Shown here: positions 48,512-60,500 of the stretch, piece by piece | How the letters are laid out: the number at the start of each line of letters is the position of its first letter | How positions within the stretch are numbered: position 1 is the stretch's first letter | NCBI GenBank assembly: GCA_003008705.1 | Contig: PDUO01000002.1 | Location: forward strand, 638,898-702,897 | Direction of reading: 5' to 3' | Source: Pezicula radicicola | Lineage: Eukaryota; Ascomycota; Leotiomycetes; Helotiales; Dermateaceae | Length of the DNA: 64,000 bases | Program-made: the position numbers and the translations under genes | The notes under the pieces: generated by a model | The model's database searches: none | What the model saw: only the letters and a program-made list of their open reading frames with translations | Told to the model about the DNA's origin: nothing

Positions 48512-51295
48512 ATGGCTGCTCTTGTACAATCATTTCCACAACAGTCCAGCACCGTCACCATGCTTCAGACACGCCCCTCCTCTGCTTCTGGAATTCTGCA
48601 GACGCAACAAAACCAGCCGCACATCCAGTACCCCGTGAACAATTCCCAGGGAAACCGGAACAGCTATCATGGGATGAACAATGGCCAAGCGGTATCAAAT
48701 TATCGTGGGCAGACATCAATTGCGCCCATTGCTCCATACGCGTTCACAAGCACCCCAGCACTTGGTCAGCGTGCTCAAGGTGGGCCTCATCTTCGAGCAG
48801 ACCAGAGAACCTCCTCAGCACCCCAGATACCGACATTTCAACAAGGTGATCGTGGCAACGCCGTTCCACGGACACGCTATCCTGCTGATGCCTCAGTTTC
48901 TACATCGTCAACATCGTCATCTTCTGACTTGTCATCTTTGGGTCACCACTCAGGTTCAAAGGATGACTTCTCTCTCGCATCTACCGCCCGAGTTGCAACT
49001 CGAGCTCCCCGCCCCCACTCAACCATTATTACCTCTTCTTCTGGAAGTCTGGCTCCCCCATCACTCTCATCCCCAGTGAAAGCATCTCCTGACCGGTATC
49101 GTCGACCTGCAAACCGCCGAGCCGATTCTTCTACAAATAGTCAGCAATCTAGCCCTCAGCCTCCTTCACTGGTAAACATGCCTAACGTTCAGAATTTTTA
49201 CGGGAATTCTGTGCAGCAAGCACAGCAGAGTAATTCACTACAAGGACTGAATCTCCAGATCCCCCAGAGTAGGAATCTTGGCAAAGACGATACCCAATTC
49301 AACCGGTCTCAGCCAGAACAGGCGAAGCGATATCGACGCCGAAGCATCCACACAATCGATGCCCAGGATTATACTCATTATAAGACAGACCCTTTGGTAA
49401 CGAGTGTGCCTACTCAAGGACATCGCCAAGTTCATAGCTCACCTGGACCTATTCGTACCGAACAGCTACGATACCCCGTGGACCCTTTGCGAAGCTCGCC
49501 CATCGTTAGTGTTCGGCCCACAACATCCCACGGGAGAAATGGTAGCAGCGATAGTGTCAATTCCACTCGAAGCAGCTCCCGCCCCTCTTCGGTAAGTTGC
49601 AAATCCATGTTTATCAGCATTTCCACATTTTTGGCAATTTACCCTCAGCCAATCAACACGCCATGGGCTATTCATTTCGCTAATACGCTAATGTGATTGC
49701 AGGCCTCCAAGCGAGAAGCAAGCGTATCAATGGCGATTTCAAACCCCGCCCCATCCTCGTCGAATGCGTCTGTTGTCGCCGAAACGACACCGCTCAAAGT
49801 TGACCAGCCAAGACTCGTAAATATTCCACCTCGTGCTTCGTCTTCCGATGCCGCGAAAAGAATTGCGAACCCTTCCCCGTTGTCGAAACCGATGACAATG
49901 AATACTGAGTCCTCGACTTCCAAGGATTCCTTCGCATCAGCAGTCAATGCAGCCCTGCAGCCTTCCACAAAATCAACAACAAACGCGCAGGCCGCTACCA
50001 ATTCTGGAAGTCCCGCAGCTCAACAATTGGCAGCTTTAAATGAGAAGGATGGGAAAAAGAGTAAGTCCTCACGACTACGAAGAGCCTTCTCATTTGGAAG
50101 CGCTGCAGAGCTTCGCAAGGCATCAGCCGAGAATAGCGCTGCAAATAATGCTGCATCTGCTGCTGGTGTAGATCGCTCGAAACTACGAAAGGATCGATAT
50201 CAGGAGGAACAGGATGCGGAACAAGCTAGAATTGCGGCTCAGCAAGAAGCAGGAGGAATTGGATCGGGGATTTACTCTGGACAAGGCAACTTTTTCACAG
50301 GCTCGACCGATAACCTTTCTATATCTTCGACAGCGTCCTCCGCTTCGATAATGATTAGAAAAATGGGCAAGGGCATGAAAAAGTCCACTCGATCTCTTGT
50401 TGGGCTATTCCGACCAAAGTCCGTTATCGGGGTTCCAGCCGCAGACGCTGCTCTGCCGGAGGTCAGTCAGGCTCAGGTCTCTATGGTTACTGTGGAAGCC
50501 GAGCGGGAGAAGGTCAATGTAAACGTTAACCCACACGAGCAAAATGGCGGTGGAACAGGTTATCCCCGTCTCGAGCGAAATTCGATTGATGCGGTGGCCG
50601 CTGGACAACAAATCCAGGATCGTCTTGGCAGCTCTAGCACAGAGAACTCAGGTGCTCGACGAAGCATTGTTGGTGGAGAGAAGGAGCGTGCGGAGGTTCT
50701 TGCTGCTGTCAAGAAAGGCATCCTCAAGCGTAAGGAAGGACATTTTGTTGGTTCCATATCCAATCATACTAATGTTACGACAGGGTCTGGTACAGATTCA
50801 GCATCTGGTAACTCATCTCCAGTCGTCCGACCCTCTGACAACAAAACGCCGAATTTCCATCTCCCCCAAATTCCAAATGTTAATGACTCGCCAAACTCCT
50901 CTGCTCCTAGTACACCAAATGACGATCAGCAAGGCCATAGGCGTACCGGGTCAGTAACATTAGGCGGAGAGGACTACTTCATGTCTGCACTAAGATTCCG
51001 TGGTGATTCTAAGAGTGTACCGTCGACACCTCAAGGCGCCATCCTGAAAAGAAATGCAACCTTTAGTCCTCGCATACAGTTCCATGACACATGGCCAAGT
51101 GGGGAATATGACCGCAGAGGTGAGATTGCTACGTGTAATCGCCTTACTCCAATGCTCGCCCAACAGATCAAGGAGGAGCTTAATACTTTCAAGATGGTAT
51201 GTACTATGAGACCAAAAAGGTATTTCCTTTACTAATACGCTTCGCAGGAAATGGAAGTACACGAGAACTCTAAGATATACACCCACTTTTTCTAA
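48512..51295 (+). CDS. Bni4/Afr1-type protein-phosphatase-1-docking scaffold
   Basis: Exons 48512-49591, 49703-51196, 51248-51295; introns of 111 bp (GTAAGT...GCAG) and 51 bp (GTATGT...CTAATA...GCAG), 873 residues. Almost the whole protein is Ser/Gln/Asn/Pro-rich and disordered. Two short conserved-looking blocks are a basic segment KKSKSSRLRRAFSFGSAAEL (about 475) and KMGKGMKKSTRSLVGLFRPK (about 570). The C-terminal 60 residues are highly specific: RIQF (817-820, an RVxF-class PP1 docking site), DTWPSGEYDRRGEIATCNRL, TPMLAQQIKEELNTFKMEME and a terminal VHENSKIYTHFF supplied by exon 3. I recognise this tail from yeast Bni4 and Afr1-like proteins, which bring Glc7 to septin collars. A septum or hyphal-neck role in chitin deposition is inferred. 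Orthology within the family is not resolved. Confidence 0.85.
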
Positions 51296-52133
51296 TGACA
51301 ACGATTATGGCTCTTCAATGCCTACGAAGCTACTACACAACCTCTCTTACGTACCGTCGACACATTTTCATGCGTCTGCATCCATACAATTTTTTTTTAA
51401 CGGCGTTCATCAAGGTCGCATTACCCGGTGTACAGGCGTCTCACACTTGAGCGATTTGGTCGAATACTATATTCCTTTTATTAGACCGGCTTCCCACCAC
51501 CTCTTTCTGCGAGCATGGTGAAGAAGATTCAGAAAGATTCAGACCAATAGTTATGGAGATGGAGATCTGGAAAAACAAGATGTGCAATGCTGCAAAGCCT
51601 CACAGACAATGAGGGAGGGTTCTTCTATGGGAGAAGGGGTGAATGTCTGATGGGTGGTAATCTGCTTTTTCTTGCTTCAGAGATGATAGCAATCAGTGCT
51701 CCAAAAAGTTCGAATCTTGTAGTTTCTTTTACCTGGGTCTGGTTCTCGGACGTTTTGGCTGCATCTGGTCAATTTCATGGTCTCATTTTCCCTTGTTTCA
51801 TGGCCGGGCTCCTCATATCGTCGTTACTTGGCATTGTACTTCAGCGTCTCCTACACTTTCTAAGACAGAGTGCATTGTACCGCATAATCAAAGATCATCG
51901 TCTTTCTCTGGATACCAAATCTGCACCTTGAATGTGAATGTGAAAAACTTAAAAGGAAGCTAAGTTTTAGCTACATGATTTGTAACATTCATTATAGGGC
52001 CCCTTAAGCTTTTGACGCAGATCTAGATGAGCTTAACGGTCCAGGTCCCAATCAAATCCGGCATGTCCAACCGCGGATTCTAGTTAGGTACAGAGATGCT
52101 TTTTTCTTTGAATTGGCAGCTGATACCGATAAA
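51296..52133. other. Gap between convergent BNI4-type and SDR genes
   Basis: 3' flanks. A 114-codon ORF at 51587-51931 has a hydrophobic stretch but no other support and is treated as chance. Confidence 0.5.
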
Positions 52134-53440
52134 TCAAAGCCTAGCATTTCTCATCTTAACAGAATCGGTACGCCTGCCTTCATCTGCTTGTTCTGCAACC
52201 GTAAGATCCGGGAACTTAGCTGGCATGATCCTCCTCGGCTCGGCTCCCTCCACGACAGAATATTTAGAGAAGTCTTTAACACCGGAATAGTTTCTCAGAA
52301 AGTCCTCGTCTAGTTCTAGTAAGCCGTTGACCGTTTTGGCTGGTGCTTGGAGCATTGCTAGAATGGCGTCGGAGTAGATTGTTGGTTTGCGGAGATCTTT
52401 TTTGGCTGTTGGGTCAGTTTTCGTCATTGGTCCTGTTGCTGCTGATTCGATTGACTGCCGATTTGGTAGGCAAATAAGCAATTAAAACTTATAAAATTGG
52501 GTTTTAGAATGAGGAGACTGAAAGGGAAAACATACGACAGCAGGCCATATACTAGTTACAGCCATCTCATCCCTCCCCTCCCTCTCAAAATCCATAGCAA
52601 GTCCCTTAGTCAACACACTCATGCCCACCTTACCCATCGCATACGCTGTCTTACCCCTGAAAAATCGAGAATAGATTGGTGGGCTGACAACTATGATCCG
52701 TCCTTTCCAACCGTTGACTTTGAAGTGTGGAAGTGTGGCTTGAATGGTGCCGTAGAGCCCTTCCGGGTTGACTCGTTGCATTAGTTGGAAACGTTTTATG
52801 GGTGTGTTTTCCACTGATGCCCACCAGATTGCACCAGAATTATAGATCAGAACATTGATTTGGCTATATAACTAAATTGCATGTGATTTAGACTTTTCTC
52901 CTCCTATTGAAGCAAAAATAGAAAATAGGTAGGTACCTTGATTGTTTGATCTACAAGCTTCTGTATACTGTCGAAATCTCTGGTATCCACAGCAATAGCT
53001 GTGGCTTCACCACCTGCTTCGCGGATTTCTCGCTCTACGGTGCTTATGGTTGATTGTTGAGAGTTCTGCCGTAAGTGGGGAGTTAGCAATTACTTCTTTT
53101 GTAGGGGATTTGGAGCTATTGCTCCCGAGACATGTCTCGAGAGAAAACGTCTTGAAAGGGGATGTTTCAAGAAGAACTCCTCTTTGAATACTCCCGAATA
53201 GGAATGAAAGTGCTCCCCCAATACGTACTGGGTCTGGGGGGAATGGCACGGTGGATGAGGCATCGCTTGTTGACTTTGCTGCTATTACGACTGTTTACTC
53301 ACTGTATTAGAAATGCTACCGCTACGATTCCATTGATATGGCTTACCAGTATACCCATTCTTTGCCAGATCAATGGCCACCTGTCTCCCGATACCTCGAC
53401 TCGCTCCAACAATCAAGGCTACTTGTTTCCCTGAAGTCAT
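52134..53440 (-). CDS. HSDL2-like short-chain dehydrogenase/reductase with PTS1
   Basis: Five exons: 53440-53347, 53290-53229, 53065-52937, 52871-52536, 52454-52134; introns of 56, 163, 65 and 81 bp, all in phase. Product 313 residues. The Rossmann start VALIVGASRGIGRQVAIDLA has the cofactor loop GASRGIG. VVIAAKST after the second strand is typical of the HSDL2 branch, as are INVLIYNSGAIWW, IIVVSPP (Ser) and YAMGK (Tyr-x-x-x-Lys). The later segment WPAVSIESAATG...KPTIYSDAILAM also matches HSDL2 rather than classical ketoreductases; the SCP2 domain of animal HSDL2 is absent. The protein ends NARL, an ARL-type peroxisomal targeting tripeptide. The gene is divergent from the GST kappa gene at 53914. 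Probably a peroxisomal lipid or carbonyl reductase; substrate unknown. The acceptor at 52872 was chosen over a nearer AG because only it keeps the frame. Confidence 0.87.
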
Positions 53441-53913
53441 GGTTGATTTGGAGCGATTAGAAATCTCAATTATCTCAATTGAAATAGTCCTATGTAATTT
53501 GATGGATGATCGGAATCTCAATGCCCATTCTTCCTTCTTTCCGTCCTGTCTCCTTAACTTTATGTTTCTGTTGAAGCTCGGAGGTGTGATGGATGTGAGG
53601 TTTAGTGATCATGGGCAAGGATCTCTCGATCTCCACAACCGAGGCTTTACTCGAGTAACCCCAGATTTCACGCTTTTAGCTACGTCTTACTGTACACAAA
53701 CACTTCTCTTACGGACGTACATAGAAGGTAACGGCCTTCTAGTGTAGAAACTTGGGGTTGATTTACTGATCGGAACTTCTTGATTTCTGATCCCACCATT
53801 CTTTCGTCATTGTTGCTTGAAGCTTAAGGGACGCCGAATACGTCGTCGAGCGGCCATTGCCACAAGCCAACACTATCAGCACAGTGCGATTTGAGAGCGA
53901 GAGGCTCGATATC
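53441..53913. promoter_or_regulatory. Shared bidirectional promoter interval, SDR (-) and GST kappa (+)
   Basis: 473 bp between the two start codons. No clear oleate-response (CGGN15-18CCG) pair or TATA box could be confirmed by eye. Co-regulation is inferred from the divergent arrangement and the shared peroxisomal signals. Confidence 0.4.
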
Positions 53914-55259
53914 ATGGGCGGTCATATTGATTGTTATCTTGATTGCTGTATGTAGCCATATGCCCCACCATTGTTCGCTCTCTAATAATGTGGTGATCCC
54001 TAGCATCTTTCTACGGCTTTCTAACTTTGACGTATCTTCTTAAGCAGAGAGAGATTCTTGCTAGCTACGATGTTTCTGTAGAGTCTGTGTTCTTTTCCTC
54101 GACGATTAATAGAATGGAACCATGCTGACTGTTTAAAAGGTTTCATCCAATCTTTTTGGGAGGTGTCAATGTTGGCAGTGGTAAGAGTCTTTCATTTCTA
54201 TGGAGATTGACTGTTGCGTAGAAAACGCAGTATGAAACTAGGGACTTTTGTGCTCTTATACTATCTAGTCCTTCCTGCTGCTGTTGGTACTAGTGCCGCT
54301 TTTTGGGGTGCGTGTGTGGTCTCCAAGATCTCTCAGTACCTTAAAGCAACTTAGTCACTGGGACGAGCACTGAGATGAAGTCACTCAACCTATTCTTTGT
54401 TGCACTACCTGTATTTCCCGCAGAGAACCATTTCTCGTTGTGTCTAAACAAACCCACAACTAATAATCTTATATAGGCAATAAACCACCATGGACTCTCC
54501 CAGCAAAAGCCAAGTATGGCAAATTTGACTCAAAGCGAGCTCAAATCTACCATGGACTCTCAGAAATTGACCCCCCTGACTTCTTTCCGCCTCTAACCCT
54601 TCTCGTAAGACAGATATCACTCTTCTCTCCCTTTCTTTAGACTATAATCTAACATCCTTCCCAAAAGCCACAAAGGGCACTTTGCTACATCAAAGCAACA
54701 TTTCCACAAGATAAATTCGAGCAAGCATGGCTCGCGCTGTTTCACGCTATGTGGATTCCACCTCAAGTAAACATTACTCTTCCAGATGGTCTCCGAAGCG
54801 CTCTTGCCGCCACCAAGCTCTTTTCTGAGAAGGAGGTTGAGGAGATTTTGGCAGCGGCTAACGACAAGAAGTGGAAGGATTGCCTATTGGACAATACGAA
54901 GAAGGTTCTTGATTTAGGCGCGTTTGGTGCACCGTGGATGTGGGTGAGGAATGATAAGGGCGAGGAGGAACCATTCTTTGGGAGTGATCGGTATGCTTGA
55001 TCTTTACTTTTTTGATCCTGATTGCTGGCTAATGTCGGTCCCGACAGATTCCATTTCATGTGGGAGTACCTGGGTCTGCCTTGGTAAGTCTTAAGCTCCC
55101 TGAGTAAATTTGCCTCTTCTGGGTTGAATTTACTCGTTGATCCTGAATCATGTTCAAGTTACTCCCGATATACTAGAATAAGTAAACTAACTCTGAGTTT
55201 CTGACCATAGGAAGGATATTGAGATTCTTCCAAAGAGTGCTGAGAAGGCAAAGCTATAG
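53914..55259 (+). CDS. Glutathione S-transferase kappa (DsbA-fold), PTS1-bearing
   Basis: Seven exons: 53914-53947, 54004-54082, 54140-54180, 54477-54604, 54668-54990, 55048-55083, 55211-55259; all junctions in phase, total 229 residues, close to the family's usual size of about 226. The N-terminus MGGHIDCYLDC joins SSFYGFLTLTYLLKQREIL and ASYDVSVE-FHPIFLGGVNVG, then SGNKPPWTLPAKAKYGKFD, the GSTK signature. Later FHAMWIPPQVN, GAFGAPWMWVRND and EEPFFGSDRFHFMWEYLGLP complete the thioredoxin-like core. The active-site Ser of the kappa class corresponds to Ser12/13. The last three residues are AKL, a PTS1 tripeptide; animal GSTK1 is likewise peroxisomal. Intron 3 is long (296 bp) and intron 2 has a GTCTGT donor, but both are required by the protein. 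Only 118 bp separate its stop from that of SWC5 on the other strand. Confidence 0.9.
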
Positions 55260-55377
55260 CGAGCGGGCTTACGATGAACCTTCGCTATGCGCTTCTGAAC
55301 TTCATGATGTATAATTCATATTCTACACAATCATTAATGGTACTTTGTACAGTGGGAGGTTTAGTTCACATACATGG

Positions 55378-56502
55378 TTATTTCCCAGCCAGCCTTGCCC
55401 TCCGGGCCTCTTCTTCCTTTTTCTGCTCCACCCTGGCCAAAAATTCTTGTCGGTCCTTAAATGCGCCTTTCGCTTTTCCGGCGGCATCCAACTCATCCGC
55501 AATCCCCTCTTTATCAACAAAGCCTGCCCAATCCATTGCACTCTTCTCTACTGTATTCAATTTCTTGGCGTCCTTATTAGAAATGCCGGCCTGTACTTCT
55601 CCAGTATCTTTCCGCACACCGAAATATAGATCCGTCCTCTGAGGTAATAATTCAGTAACTGGCTCGAACCTTGACCGCCGCGCCTTCTTTGGAGGTCTTT
55701 TGGGTTTTGTAAATGGTGATTCTGGCTCTGGTTGGGCTGTAGCAGGTGCTTCTGTGGTGCTTTGTGAGGCAAGAAAAAGTTTTGCCTCAGCTGAATGTCG
55801 ATTAACTAGCTTCTGCTCTGTGTGCACCTTGCCAGCAAAGTTATATGTCCGCTTGATCATGACCATGGAATCCGGACCATCACTAAGAGTACTTGTCTCG
55901 CGAGACGCGGGCCTGCCAAGTGGTGATGTAATAGTCTGCTTCTGCAAGGTTGGACTTAGGGAGGCTTTTTTCTCAATCGATGGTACGATTGCTGGCGGAC
56001 TCATCTCGGATCCGTTCGTCACAGGCTTGCCTGAAATCATGCTCTGCCATAACGCGTCAACGTCGATCGTCGATGTGGATGCGTCTACTAAAGGTTTCTT
56101 TTCGACCTTCCTACTCGGCACTAATCAGTATACAACGAAATCAACAGAAAAAAAGTCCACGTACTCTTGCGCCCGCATGCTCCTTGTCTTCACCAGTCCA
56201 CCCTCTCCGCCCTCATCCTCCAGTTCCTCTGCATGTTTCCCCTTTTTTCCTTTTTTCCTCTGCTTCTTCAATCCCTTCTCGATTATAGCTTCATCACCCG
56301 AATTTTCGAACCCAGCATCTTCCGCTTCTTCTTCATCTCCTCGTTTCCGCTTCGCAGGTTTTGCTTTGGGTTTTTCTATAGCTGGCTCGTCCCCTTCGGA
56401 CCCTGAGTCCTCGGACTCTTGCGCGGGGATAGCATCGGGCGCAAAGTCAGAATCTTCGGAGGACGCATATTCTTCATCGTCTGGAACTATTTCGGGGGGC
56501 AT
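55378..56502 (-). CDS. SWC5: SWR1-complex subunit Swc5 (BCNT-C domain)
   Basis: Exons 56502-56165 and 56110-55378; intron 54 bp (GTACGT...CTGATTAG...GAGTAG), 356 residues. The second AG (56111) is the acceptor because only it restores the frame, giving RAQ-EKVEKKPLVDASTSTIDV and then DALWQSM. Residues 1-110 are acidic (PDDEEYASSEDSDFAPDA, GDEEEAEDAGFENSGDEA), the histone-binding DEF/Y-type arm typical of Swc5/CFDP1. The C-terminal 80 residues are the BCNT-C domain: KKLNTVEKSAMDWAGFVDKE and FKDRQEFLARVEQKKEEEAR with the W-A-x-F-V core. Swc5 promotes H2A.Z exchange by SWR1. The gene is divergent from YTA7 and convergent with GST kappa. Confidence 0.94.
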
Positions 56503-57553
56503 GGTTGTTGTTCAAGTAATGTTGATGAGATGTTTTCCGCGATTCCAGACACTTTGCGACGTGCTTAAGGCTGAAAATCAGCCCTCAGGCCCTCAGGCAT
56601 TGATTCAGCCTTGTCTGCCTCAGGTGGTCTTATAAAACAGCGGCTTGCTGTGCAGCATCAAGAAACTGGGGAGATGACTTCAAACCTCTGAAAGACACCT
56701 ATCTCATCTTTCATTTACAAATGCAAGGGAGGGAAGTATTGGTGGCTCAGGTTGATGTGGAGAATTGACCTGTGATCAACACAGGGTGTTCGTCCAATTA
56801 TATGGCACGTGACCATGATATACAAAGGGAGGACTGGACCCATCCCCGCAATCTGAGGTGTCAGGGCCATGTGGCCGGGAAAGCTTATTTGAGCCTCATA
56901 GATCATCGACGGCGAGTATCAGAACCCTTGAACTAAAAGCTATATTTTTGCTGCCGTTCTAAAAGTTCAGGTTTTGCAGTTTGCAGCTTTCTCAAAAGCT
57001 TTAGATCTGAGTCGCAATGCTTGGTCTGAGGTTCTAGGATCTAAATTTGAACCTCCGCGGTTGTTGTGGTTGAGATATTATTAAAATTTCAATGCTTTCT
57101 TTAAAGATTTGATGCTCTCGGAGCACAAAGTTAACGCTGGAGAAAAAGTCAAGAAATATGGACGTGGCGTTCACTAGCGCGAAAGGCGCGGCGCGGGTAA
57201 GCGAGCGAAACGCTGCGCTGAAGGAACCCGGTCTTCAGCTCATTCAATTGTTGTGGCCATCATTCTACTGTCGCTCGCATTCATCAATAGCTACCTTCAT
57301 CAAAACCCTAAACTGTTCTCTAATTGCTCATCAATCTTCTGAATTGATTGCATTCCCGCGATTTCCTATTCTTTGCGCATCCTACCTTACTTTCATACCT
57401 TTCGTACATCGACCTGAGGCCACCCATCTACTCCTCAGCGACGCGAAATGATTCATGTTTGACCACGCCATACCTCAACGAAGCTTCTTGCTCTGGTAAT
57501 TTCACGCGAAAATCCTGTCTGCAGGTTTCTTTTATTAGCCTGATACATTCGTC
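56503..57553. promoter_or_regulatory. Divergent promoter region between SWC5 (-) and YTA7 (+)
   Basis: 1,051 bp with no gene. The part next to YTA7 (57290-57553) is pyrimidine-rich, consistent with a leader. No specific binding site is called. Confidence 0.45.
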
Positions 57554-60500
57554 ATGCCCGCGAAGCGCAAACTTGACAACTTCGATCCCAACAAGTCAGA
57601 CTCCGAGGACGAAGACTTCGCACCTGGAGAGGACCGACCACGCAAGTCTGCTAAAAAGCCTCGAAAGTCAAAGAAGAGCTCAGCACAGTCGCGAAAGCGC
57701 ACGAGATACCGAGGTTCCGACGTTTCGGACGACGATGTGGAGGATAGTCTGCTAGAGGAATCATTTGATGACGAGGAAGACGAGGAAGAAGAAGACATCG
57801 TCATGAACGAGAAGACAGGCAGACGTGTGCGGGCAGCTGCTGCCAAAGCAGTAAAATATGAAGATCCTGATACCGATGAGATTGACGATATCGCTGAGGA
57901 TTCCGAGGATCTTAAACCTACAAAACGCACGGCGAAGACAAAACGATCAAAGATCGCTGATTCTGAGGAGTCTGCCGACGAAGTCCAACCGGTTCAAAAG
58001 CAAAGCAGGATTGTAAAGTTGAAGTTGGGAACGCCACAACAACCGCCTCGGACCACAAGAGCTACTAGTGCTGCTCGCAGCACACGCGCAGGCACAAGCG
58101 TTGAGCCTTTGTCTGCAGGGCTTGGGGGCCCGAGGAGAACTACACGCGCACAATCTCGCGATGTTGATCCGCAACCACTTCTTGCTTTATCAAATTCTGG
58201 TCGTCACGTCCTTCGAGAGTCTGGAAGCCCGGAAGCCTTACCTCGGGCTAGAGCAACGAGAGGCTCCAAAGGCGTGATGCCAGCTTCTACCATAAAGGAA
58301 GAGATAAAGGAGACGAGCTCATACGAGGGTCCAGGAACTCAGGATGATTCTGAGGCTGTGGCTGCAGAAGGCGGCGAAGCAGAAGATCAAGATGAACCCC
58401 CGCCTGTCGTATCGGACATACAGGCTGCAGATGATGACGGCGATGACCTAGGCGCTACTTCCAAAGAGGATGAAGCCCCAGTAGTTGCCGATGCTGATGA
58501 CGAAGATGAAGATGATGAAGAAGGGCCTATTTTGAGGACAAGAACAACACGAGCAACTGCCCCTGCCGCCACTAAAGGAGCTGAAGAGCAACTACCCGTT
58601 GAACCAGCTCGTGAGACGCGGCGCTCGACCCGCGGACAGAAAAAGCCTGGCAAGAACAGTCAGGAGCAGAGTAGTGATTTTGAGCCACCATCAGAGAATG
58701 GATCTGGAGAGGATGAAATTTCCGCCTCGGATGCATCGCCCAAGAAGAACAAGGCAACGGATAACGATGATGAGTACGGTTCTAGCCAAGGACGGAGAGG
58801 GCGTGGTACAAGGAATAGGAAGTCAAAGAGCACTTCCAGAAAGCGGACTCGTTCATCAGACGAGGACGAACCGGATGCAGATGAACTGGCCGAGGAGCTT
58901 GATGAGCTCAAAGCAGGAAACAGAAAGCGACGGAGAATGATGCAAGATGCTGATATTGTTTATGTAACAAAAGGCCGCCGTGAGCGCAAGCCAGTCGATT
59001 ACAGTATCAAGCCTATGGATCAGATCTATGCCATGGATGCTGAAGAAGAAGATGCTGCTCCAACGCCAACACGAGGAGGAAAGCGTGGACGTAATGGAAA
59101 CAGTCAACCATGGCAGAGAAATTTGTACACAACATACGGACCTTTTGGTGGAGCAGGAGGCCCTGCCCCCTTAATTGGTGGCCCATGGGGAACTGGTGCT
59201 ACAGGAGGTGTTGATTCCGACAGCAGTGATGATGAGAACATGGCAAGGGCAAACGTAGGTGGGAATGTTGGAATGACACCTACTTCAGCTATGCCTGCCG
59301 GACTACTTCCAAGCCTGGGCCAGACAAATAATGCCGATCCAACTGCAGCGATGGGCGGCACTCCAGCCAATCTTGGGAAAGTCAAAAGTCAGAAGGCATT
59401 GGCTGATGCTGATCCGCTCGGTGTCGACCAGAACGTTGATTTCACTAAGATTGGAGGTCTTGAAGGCCACATTGACCAGCTCAAAGAAATGGTTCAAATG
59501 CCGTTACTATATCCAGAGCTGTTTACAAAATTCCACGTAACTCCGCCACGTGGTGTTCTTTTCCACGGTCCTCCAGGTACAGGGAAAACACTACTTGCAA
59601 GAGCGCTTGCTGCCAGTGTCGGTTCTGGGGGCCGGAAGATCACTTTCTACATGCGCAAGGGTGCCGATGCTCTGAGCAAGTGGGTTGGTGAAGCAGAGAG
59701 ACAACTTCGACTCTTATTTGAGGAGGCTAGGAAGACTCAACCCAGTATTATCTTCTTCGATGAAATTGATGGGCTTGCCCCTGTCCGTTCTAGCAAGCAG
59801 GAGCAGATACATGCTTCGATTGTTTCTACACTGCTTGCGCTGATGGATGGTATGGATGGCCGAGGACAGGTTATTGTTATTGGTGCCACTAACAGACCTG
59901 ACAATATTGATCCCGCCCTCCGACGACCAGGACGATTTGATCGAGAGTTCTACTTTCCTCTTCCAGATCTTGAGGGTCGGAAGTCTATCCTTAATATCCA
60001 TACGAAGGACTGGGGAATTGATGACGCATTCAAAGAACGTCTTGCCCACATCACCAAAGGCTATGGAGGCGCTGATCTTCGTGCGCTCTGCACGGAAGCA
60101 GCGTTGAATGCTATTCAGCGCACTTATCCTCAGATATATTCATCCAATGAAAAGCTCATTGTGAATCCCGACAAAATCAAAATCACCGCAAAGGACTTTA
60201 TGCTTTCTGTTAAAAAGATGATACCTTCCTCAGAACGTTCAACATCTTCTGGTGCTACGCCACTTCCCAAACTTGTAGAACCGCTTCTGAGAGATCAACT
60301 CAAGCATGTAGAAACGCTCTTGGATGGATTAATACCTATAAAGAAAAAGACAACTGCGCTGCAAGAGGCAATGTATGAACAATATGAGGATGAGGACCAA
60401 GGCTTTGGCAGAGAGACATTGCAGCAGGACTTTGAAAGGTCAAGAGTTTTCCGTCCACGACTACTTATCTACGGAGACCCTGGTATGGGCCAATCCTATC

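Noticed and set aside
51587..51931. 114-codon ORF with a hydrophobic stretch downstream of the BNI4-type gene
   Set aside because: Lies in a 3' flank, no start context or family resemblance; likely chance.
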